DNA of 64,000 nucleotides, taken from positions 20,763-84,762 of the forward strand of contig CALUTY010000015.1 of assembly GCA_944323825.1 (NCBI GenBank), in the 5' to 3' direction. The notes beneath the pieces were generated by a model. The model saw only the letters and a list, made by a program, of their open reading frames with translations, did not search any database and was not told the origin of the DNA. A program made the translations under genes and the position numbers. How positions within the stretch are numbered: position 1 is the first letter of the stretch; every line of letters starts with the position of its first letter. Of the stretch, positions 51,101 to 60,001 are shown in pieces. This DNA comes from an uncultured Bacteroidales bacterium. GTDB taxonomy: Bacteria > Bacteroidota > Bacteroidia > Bacteroidales > UBA932.

Positions 51101-53137
51101 TTATTTCTCAAAGACCACAACTACAGAAAGCGGATTCACTTCCACACTGCCGTTAAATTTTTCAGGCACAATATTCTCCGGAGAGACATAATACAATTCC
51201 CCGTCACTGTCCATGGAGACCAATGTTTCCGAAACATTTTCCTGTCCCATATTGGCGAGCACAACAGTCCGTTTCCCATCCTTATTTTCATAAACTGCCC
51301 ATTCTATATTACGGCCAAGAACACCGGCACCTTTATGCCCGCAATACTCAGCATCCCAAATATAGGCGGAGAACTCTCGCCTCAACTTCTCTATCTGCTG
51401 GCCATAACTGATGATATGGACATAGTCTGAAAGGCAGTCATTGTAAAAATCCAGGTTGTAAGCCACGTTCAGCCTGTACAGCACAGCTCTGTTCATTCCT
51501 GAACGCGCCTCACGGACACCGACCTTCGCTATCATGGTCTCATAGGGAGCCACCAGCCTGTGACGGGGGTACATGCTTTTGGGAACATTCAGCATATATC
51601 CGTCAAAAATGTCATTCTGTTCCAGAAGGAAGCCATACCCGAAAAATGCCTTCTCTCCACCTCCGGAAAGCCCAGCAATCATTTTTTCATTCAATTTTTT
51701 TATACCGTCGGCAGACGGTTCCCCATAATGATGGTCATGATCCGGGTCGAAACATGCGAATGTCCTGCTGTCATGATTGTTTTCCATATTCATATAGCCA
51801 TCAGCGTAAGACAACGCAGGCAGACCGGCACACATTTCCATAATCTTGGAACGTACATGTGAGGAAGAAAGGCAAAGCCAGTCAAAACTGTATGGCACTC
51901 CATACGGGTCCGACATGATATATCCTCTGTATTCCGACATATAAATATCCGAATGCCTGTTTACACGAGAAAGGTCTGTTCCGAGCACCACCTTCAACCC
52001 CATTTCATGACATTTGACAATGGCGTCGGAAATGCCGCTGCCTTCGACAGGCATCCCGGAAGAATTGCTATACCATCCATCCACAAGCAGAACATCTACT
52101 CCCGCATCCCTGCTTTCAAAAGCGGCTTTTATCAAAGCCTCTCCATTTGAAGCCCTGACAATTCTCCATGTCAAAGGCCTGCTCTCCCAGCCGTCAGTCC
52201 TCGTAACAGCAGTGCACATCGGAGCACGCATAGCCCTGACAAGCCCGACCCCATCTTCCCATGTTCCCTTGTATGTCATAAAAGAGACCGGATCCAAAGA
52301 CACCGTTTCACCGGGGAGGGCATAGATACAATTATTGACCTTAAACTGCATTCTGACAAGAACACCATCGATTGCATCCTGATAAGGATTGGTATACCTG
52401 CATTCAAGTCCGGGAATAAGCTCAAAGGATGTTATTGTCAAATTCTTCGGGATTTCCCGGTTGAATACAAGAAAACCGCGGTCATTGTCATTTACCTGCA
52501 AATATGACTTTTCATTGAGGATCACAGTGGAAGTAGGCCACTCCACACCCCAGTACCCATGCTGGTTATTGAAATGCGGGAAAAGTTCCTTGGAATCGTT
52601 GCGCGTATTCTGGAGGAAAAACTGTTTCTGGTCAGGCACGGTCACTTCCCCGATGCAAGGCCAGCTCACATATTCCACTTTATAATCACTGTTATTGGTG
52701 ACCGTTCCTGAAAATTCAAGTCCGTGAGAAGCCAGAGAAACAACGCCCCTGAACTCGACATCTGCCGCAGACTTCATGTCGGGTGTCCTGAGCCTTTTCC
52801 ATGTGAAAACTATACTGTCCCCTTGGCATTCAACCTCCGGAGCATCCTGTTCAATCCCACATACCACATTGTAGCCGCAGTCTTCTTCCGTAAATTCAGG
52901 ACCATCCATAGGAAGCAGAAGTTCAAAAGACTGTCCGAGGACGTCCCTCTTCATGATGTCCCAGCCCGAATGCTTGTCCCTCAGCCCAATCAATGCCCCA
53001 TTGGCAGGATTAAAAATCGCTGAAATACACTCATTTTCCAAAACCAGGACATTCTTTTCTTCCGCATATGATGTTCCGGACTGACAGAACATCACCGACA
53101 AGGCGGACAAAACTATGATTTTTCTGCCGAAATCCAT
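51101..53137 (-). CDS. DUF6259-like secreted protein (paralogue B)
   Basis: 678-aa secreted paralogue of the following gene, with the signal peptide MDFGRKIIVLSALSVMFCQS. Shared features are a supersandwich N terminus (NPANGALIGLRDKHSGWDI), WPCIGEVTVPD and TYKGTWEDGVGLVRAM, then a barrel. At the places where paralogue A has VFDENQHH and VGEG, this protein has ALSYADGYMNMENNHD and FFGYG, so a glutamate is lost. It may bind a sugar without cutting it or cut by a different residue set. It begins 9 nt after the GH3 stop, inside one operon. Confidence 0.72.
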   Translation of the reverse strand: MDFGRKIIVLSALSVMFCQSGTSYAEEKNVLVLENECISAIFNPANGALIGLRDKHSGWDIMKRDVLGQSFELLLPMDGPEFTEEDCGYNVVCGIEQDAPEVECQGDSIVFTWKRLRTPDMKSAADVEFRGVVSLASHGLEFSGTVTNNSDYKVEYVSWPCIGEVTVPDQKQFFLQNTRNDSKELFPHFNNQHGYWGVEWPTSTVILNEKSYLQVNDNDRGFLVFNREIPKNLTITSFELIPGLECRYTNPYQDAIDGVLVRMQFKVNNCIYALPGETVSLDPVSFMTYKGTWEDGVGLVRAMRAPMCTAVTRTDGWESRPLTWRIVRASNGEALIKAAFESRDAGVDVLLVDGWYSNSSGMPVEGSGISDAIVKCHEMGLKVVLGTDLSRVNRHSDIYMSEYRGYIMSDPYGVPYSFDWLCLSSSHVRSKIMEMCAGLPALSYADGYMNMENNHDSRTFACFDPDHDHHYGEPSADGIKKLNEKMIAGLSGGGEKAFFGYGFLLEQNDIFDGYMLNVPKSMYPRHRLVAPYETMIAKVGVREARSGMNRAVLYRLNVAYNLDFYNDCLSDYVHIISYGQQIEKLRREFSAYIWDAEYCGHKGAGVLGRNIEWAVYENKDGKRTVVLANMGQENVSETLVSMDSDGELYYVSPENIVPEKFNGSVEVNPLSVVVVFEK

Positions 53138-53146
53138 AATCCGCCC

Positions 53147-55318
53147 CTATCTTCTGTCCGCCAGTCTGAATCCGGCCTCAGCCCTGATGTCATCAGATGC
53201 CGAACCTATCATCACCTTGAAATCACCGGCTTCAGCCACCCAGCCATGAACTGAAGGGTCATAGAATGAGAGAGCATCTTTGCCGACTGTAAATATAACC
53301 TCTGCCGTTTCTCCCGGTGCCAGATATACTTTTTTGAAACCTTTGAGTTCCTTGACCGGACGAGGAAGTGATGACTTTACATCATTCACATATAGCTGAA
53401 CGACTTCTGCTCCTGCTCTTTTTCCTGTATTTGTAACAGGTATACTCACGGTAATGGCTTCGTCTTCAGTCATTGTCTTGGCGCTGAGCCTGATTTTTCC
53501 ATAGCTGAAGTCAGTATAGCTGAGCCCATGTCCGAAAGCGAACTGCGGCTTGATGTTTTCCTTGTCCGTCCATCTGTAGCCCACAAATATCCCCTCTTTG
53601 TATTCTACGGTCTCCCCGTCACCAGGATATTCGCCGATTGAATGGGCAGCGCAGTCTTCAAGCTTGCCGTGGAATGTGAAAGGGAGCTTACCCGAAGGGG
53701 TCACATCTCCAAAAAGCACTGAAGCGATTGCATTTCCTGCTTCCGAACCGCCATACCATGCTTGCACAAGAGCAGGGATTTCATCAATCCAAGGCATTGC
53801 GTATGAGTTCCCGCTCACCATAACTGCCGCCATCTTCTTGCCGGTGGCTGCAAGGCCTGAAATCAGCTCATCCTGTCCGTACGGAAGAGAAAAGGACTGT
53901 CTGTCCACCCCTTCGCAATCCTGATAAAGCTCTTTGTTGAGACCTCCGATATAGATTATGAAATCTGCCGTACAGGCTGCATCCAGAGCCTCCTTCCGCA
54001 GACTGTCTGCGGCACTTTCAGATGCGTTGACGCTGTAGCCCGGCTGCCAGATTACTTCTGCCCTGTCTCCTGCCCTGTTCCTTATGCCCTCAAGCGGCAC
54101 TATTTCATATTTTGACTTTACTTCAGAGGATCCGCCAGAACGGCTCACAAGTCTTGTTGCATTATCACCCACAACCAGTATCCTCCGGACTCCGGAAAGG
54201 TCAATAGGAAGAACATCCCCTTCATTCTTCATAAGCACAATCCCTTCTTCCGCAATTTTCCTCGAATCAGCCATGTGCTTTTCAGAGGCGAGTGCCCCCC
54301 AAGGCTGGTGTCCGGACATGCTTGTACGGAACATCATCCTCAATATACGCCTGACCTTGTCATCAAGCACGGCTTCATCCGCCTCGCCTTTTTCGAGCAG
54401 ATCAATGTACGGGTCAGCCATCTTATATCTATTATACGCCTCTATGGAACCGAGGTCCGTGCCCATTTCCAGATCGAGGCCGTTTTCAACGGCTTCCTCT
54501 GTATCATGAGTCCCTCCGAAATCAGAAACGACAACTCCGTCAAATCCCCACTGCCCCTTGAGAACGTCCTGCAGCAGAAAGGAATTATGGCAGCAGTACT
54601 GTCCGTCAAACTTATTGTATGCACCCATTACAGCCCAGACGTTACCTTCCTGGACGGCCGCCTTGAATGCCGGGAAATATATTTCATTCAACGTACGCTC
54701 ATCCACAACGGCATTTATCGTGGTCCGCAGATGCTCCTGATTATTCACTGCAAAATGCTTTACACAGGCTGCAACATTATTGGACTGCACCCCCTTGATA
54801 TAAGAGACCGCCATTTGGGATGTAAGATAAGGGTCCTCTCCCATATATTCAAAATTACGTCCGTTCATCGGAGTCCTGAAAATATTAACGCCAGGTCCGA
54901 GAATCATATTTTTCTTACGGTATGCTGCCTCTTCACTGTAACTTTTGCCGAAAAGCATCCCCATCTCCTGATTCCATGTGGCGGCAAGGCATATAAGTGC
55001 GGGATATGCTGTACAGGAATCACTTGCAAGCCCCGCATGTATCCATGTCTGCCAGACCATTTCCGGTCTCATGCCCGAAGGCCCGTCCGTAAGATTGTTT
55101 TCAGGTATGCCAAGACGCGGTACGCCTGCAGCTCCATAACTTCTGTCGGCATGTACAAGCCCTACCTTTTCCCTTAAAGTCATACGCGAAAGGGCGTCTT
55201 CCACCCTTTCCTCAACAGGTTTTGAGATATCCTGATATACAGGCAGCTCTTGCGCAAAGTTCATGAACGGAAACAAAACCGCAATCAGCGAAAGAAAAAT
55301 AATTTTAGCGCTATTCAT
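53147..55318 (-). CDS. GH3 beta-glycosidase
   Basis: Secreted retaining beta-glucosidase or related enzyme of family GH3. The N-terminal barrel (about 30-330) contains the KHFAVNNQE motif (188-196) and the nucleophile Asp266 in VVVSDFGG. The second domain includes VMVSGNSYAMPW and AWYGGSEAGNAIASVLFG, and a C-terminal fibronectin III-like domain (about 620-715) closes it. The signal peptide is residues 1-22. The length of 723 aa fits. It is the first gene of a four-gene operon and carries the operator at 55348-55361. Beta-xylosidase or beta-mannosidase specificity is not excluded. Confidence 0.94.
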   Translation of the reverse strand: MNSAKIIFLSLIAVLFPFMNFAQELPVYQDISKPVEERVEDALSRMTLREKVGLVHADRSYGAAGVPRLGIPENNLTDGPSGMRPEMVWQTWIHAGLASDSCTAYPALICLAATWNQEMGMLFGKSYSEEAAYRKKNMILGPGVNIFRTPMNGRNFEYMGEDPYLTSQMAVSYIKGVQSNNVAACVKHFAVNNQEHLRTTINAVVDERTLNEIYFPAFKAAVQEGNVWAVMGAYNKFDGQYCCHNSFLLQDVLKGQWGFDGVVVSDFGGTHDTEEAVENGLDLEMGTDLGSIEAYNRYKMADPYIDLLEKGEADEAVLDDKVRRILRMMFRTSMSGHQPWGALASEKHMADSRKIAEEGIVLMKNEGDVLPIDLSGVRRILVVGDNATRLVSRSGGSSEVKSKYEIVPLEGIRNRAGDRAEVIWQPGYSVNASESAADSLRKEALDAACTADFIIYIGGLNKELYQDCEGVDRQSFSLPYGQDELISGLAATGKKMAAVMVSGNSYAMPWIDEIPALVQAWYGGSEAGNAIASVLFGDVTPSGKLPFTFHGKLEDCAAHSIGEYPGDGETVEYKEGIFVGYRWTDKENIKPQFAFGHGLSYTDFSYGKIRLSAKTMTEDEAITVSIPVTNTGKRAGAEVVQLYVNDVKSSLPRPVKELKGFKKVYLAPGETAEVIFTVGKDALSFYDPSVHGWVAEAGDFKVMIGSASDDIRAEAGFRLADRR

Positions 55319-55347
55319 CGGAAACCAGCTTTAATAAAATGTCAAAA

Positions 55348-55361
55348 TGTCTGAACATATA
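55348..55361 (+). promoter_or_regulatory. Candidate operator, site 4 (GH3 operon)
   Basis: TGTCTGAACATATA on the plus strand, 12 of 14 matches to the palindrome TGTATGAACATACA. It lies 8 nt downstream of the GH3 -7 box. Confidence 0.55.
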
Positions 55362-55369
55362 CAACTGTG

Positions 55370-55377
55370 CAAATATA
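55370..55377 (-). promoter_or_regulatory. -7 box of the GH3 operon
   Basis: TATATTTG on the minus strand; the start codon is about 51 nt downstream. Confidence 0.55.
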
Positions 55378-55437
55378 TTAATTTTTCTAATAACAACGAT
55401 ATTTTTTGAAAAACTTTGCTTAACCAGCAAATTATTC

Positions 55438-55468
55438 TTGATTTTACAATGAAATATTATTTATTTTG
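55438..55468 (+). promoter_or_regulatory. Promoter of the GH92-esterase operon
   Basis: TTG (55438-55440), 20 nt, TTATTTTG (55461-55468), one mismatch from TAnnTTTG. Confidence 0.5.
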
Positions 55469-55475
55469 CCCAATA

Positions 55476-55493
55476 TTTGTATGAACATACAAA
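55476..55493 (+). promoter_or_regulatory. Candidate operator, site 3 (GH92-esterase operon)
   Basis: TTTGTATGAACATACAAA, an 18-bp palindrome with perfect 8-bp arms; its central 14 bp (55478-55491) give the consensus. It starts 9 nt after the -7 box and overlaps the expected transcription start. Confidence 0.7.
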
Positions 55494-55507
55494 AACAACT
55501 ATAATTT

Positions 55508-58500
55508 ATGACACTTAAAGCACTATCAACTTTTATCGGTGTGGCCATGAGCGTAACATTTGCCGCGGCAGCACCCGACACGCCCATATGGAGCATTGGT
55601 GAAGCGGATGCAAAGCCAAATGGCTTTGCTCTTGCGCCGGACGGCTTCAGAGATTTCATAAAAAATGACTTCGGATATGAGGACAAATATTTTCTTATAG
55701 GATATTCTGTCCCGGAAAGCGATTTCCCTTACGTCCTCCCGGGACCGGTGGACACATGGGGCGGCACCTGGCCGACTTCCGGCTGGCGAACCCATTTTAC
55801 AAACATTCTGTTTGACCTCGAAGAAATATCAGACAAAGAAGACTATAGACTGGTCGTAGACCTTGCCGACTATTCCAAGGCTTTTCTACCTCTTGTAAAG
55901 ATAAGTGTCAATGGGCACGACACTAAAATACAGCTTGAAGCAGAAGGACACGACATTGCGTCTCAGCGCAAGCCTGGGCTCATGGAACCGGTGACAGACA
56001 CATTGTCCATAAGCGGCGACTATTCCATGGCTACACCTTACAAAATAGAATTGGACCTGGACGGGAAATCCCTGAAAAAAGGAGGGAACGAAATATGCAT
56101 AACCGTATTGGAAGGTTCGTGGATTCTTTTCGACAGGGTGGCGCTATACGGAAAAGGTGCTGCCGGAAAACCTTCTGAGATATTTGTGCGGAACGTGGAA
56201 AGCGCCGAATATGAGCTTGAAGATGACGGGAAGCGTTTCCAGCCGCTGATTGTGGACGTTGAACACCTTGACGGATGTCCGGAAATGACAGTGCTGCTTG
56301 ACGGCAAGAAAATCTATAATGTCGCCATAGAAAAAGGACGTTATCAGCTGGAAGTCCCGATGCCGGCCGTAAGCAAGACAAAAAAGAGCAGGTATGAAAT
56401 CAGATGCGATGACAGAAGCATATCCAAAGGAACAATACTCAGATCGCCTGAACGCCTTCAGACATTGGCGGACTATGTGGACACACGGATAGGGACAGCA
56501 CATTCACGCTGGATGATAGCCCCAGGCCCATGGATGCCGTTCAGCATGGTAAAAATGAGCCCGGACAATCAGAACCCCGGCTGGCAGGCAGGCTATCAGC
56601 CTTCATTCGAAACAGTAGGCTGTTTCAGCCACATACATGAATGGACACTCGGAGGCCTTGGAATCATGGCAACCAACGGTAAGCTGAAGACAAATCCTGG
56701 TGACGAGCAGAAACCTGACGAGGGCTACCGTTCAAGAATCTGCAAAAGAAGCGAAAAGGCAGGCATCGGTCTGTATTCCGTACAGCTCACGGACTATGAC
56801 ATCAAAGCAGAGATTACCGCTACGACCCGATGCGGCATGGAACGTTTCAGCTTTCCTTCCGACCGGGGCGACGGACGCATATTGATAGATTTTCATCCGT
56901 GGATTGAAAACGATTTCAAAATAAAGGAAGTGTCTGCAAGGCTTGTGGGCGACAAGAGGATAGAAGGCTTTGTGCATCAATATGCACCTGGCATCTGGAG
57001 CAATGATGCCGACCAGGACTACACGGTGCATTTTGTCATAGAATTCGACAATGCCGTCAAAAGCATGGGAAACTGGTGTGACGGCAAGACCACAGATGGC
57101 GTAAAAGATTTTTCTCACTGCTCTTGCACGGATGCAGGACTTTTCCTGACATTTGACAAAGACAAATCTCCTGTAGTGACTGTGCGTTCAGGCATATCAC
57201 TCGTCAGCATCGAAAATGCCGCCCTGAATCTCAACAGCGAAATAACCAAGCCTTTCGGATGGGATTTTGAAGCTGTCGTACAGAACCAGAAGGATACATG
57301 GAACAGTTTGTTCGAAAGGCTGACAATACGTACTGACAACAGGCTGGAGAAAGTCCGCTTCTACAACAATATGTACAGGGCATTGTGCAGCAGGAATACA
57401 TGGAGCGACATAAACGGAGAGTGGGTGTCAACCGACGGCAAGGTACGCAGGGTGGCAAATCCCGAAAAGGACGTGATGCTCGGATGCGATGCTTTCTGGA
57501 ACAGTTTCTGGAATCTCAACCAGTTCTGGAACCTTGTCACCCCTGAATGGAGCAGCAGATGGGTAGGTTCCCAGCTTGCAATGTATGATGCAAACGGTTG
57601 GCTTGCCAAAGGACCTGCCGGAATGAACTATATACCTGTCATGGTCGCCGAACATGAAATTCCGCTGATTGTAAGTGCCTGGCAAATGGGGATCCGGGAT
57701 TTTGACGGCGAGAAGGCGCTGGAAGCCTGTGTCAAGATGCAGACGACTCCCGCACAGAAAGTGTTCAAGGGTTTTGCCGGCAACAGGGACCTGGTCCCTT
57801 ACATGAAATATGGCTATGTTCCGCATGACCTCGGGCGTTTCTCCAACACCATGGAATATTCTTTTGACGACTGGACTGTCGGACAGCTTGCCAAATCACT
57901 AGGAAAGAAAGACATATACGAAGAATTCAACAGACGTGGATATTGGTGGAAAAATGTGATAAGCAAGGATGGCTGGTGCCAGATGAAAGACAGCAAAGGA
58001 GAATGGTACCCTGACTTCGACCCATTCCGCAGCGGAGCGAACTACCATTATGTTGAAGGCAATGCCTGGCAGCTGACATTCTTTGTGCCTCAGGACGTCC
58101 CTGCACTTGTGGAGAAAATCGGCAGCGACAAATTCGTGGACAGGTTACTATGGGGATTCAACCAGGATGAGGCCTGGAGATACAACGCCCCTAATGACCA
58201 GTATTGGGACCACCCGGTAGTCCAGGGGAACCAGCAGTCCATGCATTTCTCTTTCCTGTTCAACTATGCCGGCGCACCTTGGTACACCCAGAAATGGAGC
58301 CGCTCCATTCTTGACAGGTACTACGGTTATGGCCCGAGCAATGCCTACCTTGGAGATGAAGACCAGGGCCAGATGAGCGCATGGGCCATCATGGCATCCC
58401 TCGGTCTGTTCCAGATGGACGGCGGAACAAGCGCTGAACCGACTTACGAAATAGCAAGCCCGCTTTTCGAAAAAGTTGTAATTGACCTCGGGAAAAGATA

Positions 58501-58690
58501 TGGACGTGGAGACAGATTCGTCATCAAAGCCAACAACGCCTCGCGCAAAAACATATATGTGCAGAGCGCAGTGCTGAACGGGAAAGAACTCAAATCGTTC
58601 CGTTTTCCTGCTTCCGAACTGCTGAAAGGCGGAGAACTGATTCTGGAAATGGGACCTGAGCCTAACTATAACTGGGGCAGGCAACTATAA
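55508..58690 (+). CDS. GH92 exo-alpha-mannosidase (third) with PL4-domain-III-like module
   Basis: 1060-aa secreted GH92 enzyme. After the signal peptide (1-22) comes a module (about 23-225) that looks like the carbohydrate-binding-like domain III of PL4 lyases (IWSIGEADAKPNGFALAP, LDGKSLKKGGNEICITVLEG, ILFDRVALYG). A linker and the GH92 sandwich follow from about residue 320 (YVDTRIGTAHS, FSHIHEWTLGGLGIM). The catalytic motif LGDEDQGQMSAW is near 947. It is more distant from the other two GH92 enzymes: it has GDEDQGQMS where they have GHDEDQGQMG, and it lacks the discoidin-like module. It forms an operon with the esterase gene 14 nt downstream. Confidence 0.92.
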   Translation: MTLKALSTFIGVAMSVTFAAAAPDTPIWSIGEADAKPNGFALAPDGFRDFIKNDFGYEDKYFLIGYSVPESDFPYVLPGPVDTWGGTWPTSGWRTHFTNILFDLEEISDKEDYRLVVDLADYSKAFLPLVKISVNGHDTKIQLEAEGHDIASQRKPGLMEPVTDTLSISGDYSMATPYKIELDLDGKSLKKGGNEICITVLEGSWILFDRVALYGKGAAGKPSEIFVRNVESAEYELEDDGKRFQPLIVDVEHLDGCPEMTVLLDGKKIYNVAIEKGRYQLEVPMPAVSKTKKSRYEIRCDDRSISKGTILRSPERLQTLADYVDTRIGTAHSRWMIAPGPWMPFSMVKMSPDNQNPGWQAGYQPSFETVGCFSHIHEWTLGGLGIMATNGKLKTNPGDEQKPDEGYRSRICKRSEKAGIGLYSVQLTDYDIKAEITATTRCGMERFSFPSDRGDGRILIDFHPWIENDFKIKEVSARLVGDKRIEGFVHQYAPGIWSNDADQDYTVHFVIEFDNAVKSMGNWCDGKTTDGVKDFSHCSCTDAGLFLTFDKDKSPVVTVRSGISLVSIENAALNLNSEITKPFGWDFEAVVQNQKDTWNSLFERLTIRTDNRLEKVRFYNNMYRALCSRNTWSDINGEWVSTDGKVRRVANPEKDVMLGCDAFWNSFWNLNQFWNLVTPEWSSRWVGSQLAMYDANGWLAKGPAGMNYIPVMVAEHEIPLIVSAWQMGIRDFDGEKALEACVKMQTTPAQKVFKGFAGNRDLVPYMKYGYVPHDLGRFSNTMEYSFDDWTVGQLAKSLGKKDIYEEFNRRGYWWKNVISKDGWCQMKDSKGEWYPDFDPFRSGANYHYVEGNAWQLTFFVPQDVPALVEKIGSDKFVDRLLWGFNQDEAWRYNAPNDQYWDHPVVQGNQQSMHFSFLFNYAGAPWYTQKWSRSILDRYYGYGPSNAYLGDEDQGQMSAWAIMASLGLFQMDGGTSAEPTYEIASPLFEKVVIDLGKRYGRGDRFVIKANNASRKNIYVQSAVLNGKELKSFRFPASELLKGGELILEMGPEPNYNWGRQL

Positions 58691-58704
58691 AAAGAAGTAA
58701 TGTC

Positions 58705-59487
58705 ATGAAATACAGAGCGTTTTTCTTAATCATATCCTTCCTGTACATCATCACGACGGCCAATGCCCAGGAAAATGCGGAAGGGAAACGGACTTTTTCT
58801 CTTGATGCCACAAAAGGCAGCACTGTGATATTCACTTTCGGACAATCCAATGCAGCCAACCACGGCCAAGAACGGTACACACCGGCAAACAGAGTCTATA
58901 ATTACCATAAAGGAATAGTATATGAAGGTGCAGACCCTCTTGTAGGCCCTACCGGAGGAGGAGGAAGTGTCTGGACAAGATTGGCAGACATGATGATAGA
59001 TTCCGGTATGGCAGATTCTGTAACAATAGCAGCAATTGCTGTCGGAGCAACAGATATAGCCAGCTGGTCAGAAGGAGGTTTCTTGTACGGAATGCTCACG
59101 GAAACTCTTGACAGAATGCTGGCTGACGGCATAGTCCCGGACTATATATTATGGCATCAGGGCGAATCCGACAACATTGCCGGAACATCAGAAGAAGATT
59201 ATGTAAAACGCTTTGAAAGTATAAGGAAAGCATTCCGAGACAGGGGAATAGAAGCCCCGATATACATTGCCGTGGCAAGCTACCATCCCGACTGCATTGC
59301 AGACAACAACGGCAATGACACAAATGTACGCAATGCACAGAAACACCTTGCCCAAAAGTACAAAGACATACATCAGGGGCCTGATACCGACAAGCTGGAC
59401 AAATGCATGTACCGTCACGATGGAGTGCATTTCTCATCAAAGGGCCTTGAAGCTCACGCCAAAGCATGGCTCAGAGCTCTGAAGTGA
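58705..59487 (+). CDS. Secreted SGNH-like carbohydrate esterase (sialate O-acetylesterase/CE6-like)
   Basis: 260-aa secreted esterase with a signal peptide (1-21). The active-site blocks are TFGQSNAANHG (nucleophile Ser48), ILWHQGESD near residue 153 and RHDGVHFSSKG with the Asp239 and His242 of the triad. This is the GQSN/DxxH layout of the sialate O-acetylesterase (DUF303) and CE6 families. It probably removes acetyl groups that block exo-mannosidases. It is cotranscribed with the third GH92 gene. Confidence 0.88.
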   Translation: MKYRAFFLIISFLYIITTANAQENAEGKRTFSLDATKGSTVIFTFGQSNAANHGQERYTPANRVYNYHKGIVYEGADPLVGPTGGGGSVWTRLADMMIDSGMADSVTIAAIAVGATDIASWSEGGFLYGMLTETLDRMLADGIVPDYILWHQGESDNIAGTSEEDYVKRFESIRKAFRDRGIEAPIYIAVASYHPDCIADNNGNDTNVRNAQKHLAQKYKDIHQGPDTDKLDKCMYRHDGVHFSSKGLEAHAKAWLRALK

Positions 59488-59566
59488 CAGTCTGTCACCG
59501 ACCCTTATTCCAGACAACACGGCTTGACGGGTTTCACTGGATATTTTTCTGACAACACTGTTGCAG

Positions 59567-59598
59567 TTTGTTTTTTTACATAATTTGCCCTACCTTTG
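59567..59598 (+). promoter_or_regulatory. Promoter of tRNA-Leu
   Basis: TTTG (59567-59570), 20 nt, TACCTTTG (59591-59598). A leader of about 100 nt precedes the tRNA. Confidence 0.75.
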
Positions 59599-59599
59599 C

Positions 59600-59702
59600 A
59601 GACCGATAATCTATCGGCGGTCTATCTCCGCAACGGTAGCGGCCAGGTTTCATTCCTGCCCGCAACGAATAAAGGAGTTTGCTCCATCAGGAGCGATGCC
59701 AA
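59600..59702 (+). other. Structured leader before tRNA-Leu
   Basis: The segment contains CCGATA-ATC-TATCGG as a perfect 6-bp hairpin nested in a GACCG/CGG-C-GGTC stem, and further on GGAG/CTCC-type stems. It holds no tRNA and no coding frame that I can support. It is probably the 5' part of the tRNA precursor. Confidence 0.4.
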
Positions 59703-59789
59703 GCCCGGATGGCGGAATCGGTAGACGCGTTGGTCTCAAACACCAATGTCCGAAAGGATGTGCCGGTTCGACCCCGGCTCCGGGTACCA
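59703..59789 (+). tRNA. tRNA-Leu (anticodon CAA)
   Basis: Class II tRNA: acceptor GCCCGGA/TCCGGGT, D arm with GGCGGAATCGGTAGACGC, anticodon stem TTGGT/ACCAA with loop CTCAAAC (anticodon CAA), a long variable arm (TGTCCGAAAGGATG) and T-loop TTCGACC. CCA is encoded (59787-59789). It reads UUG codons. Confidence 0.94.
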
Positions 59790-59791
59790 CA

Positions 59792-59830
59792 AAAACTTAC
59801 TAATCAAACGATTAGTAAGTTTTATTGTTT
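59792..59830 (+). terminator. Terminator after tRNA-Leu
   Basis: A 14-bp perfect stem AAAACTTACTAATC/GATTAGTAAGTTTT with the 4-nt loop AAAC, followed by ATTGTTTTT. Confidence 0.8.
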
Positions 59831-60001
59831 TTATGGACAGCAAAAGGCTCGTGCTGTATTATATCAGGATCGACCGAGTTGTCAGGTTTGCATTTTACCA
59901 CAAATTTAAAGACCAATACCTTAGCCCGCAGCGGTTTATAATTTTGTATTTAGAGAAAAAGAAATTATGATTAGAGAAAACCCGAAATTATTCATCGTTG
60001 C

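Noticed and set aside
54275..55177. Plus-strand frame of 300 codons opposite GH3
   Set aside because: No motif; it is antisense to a well-defined hydrolase with catalytic residues in place.
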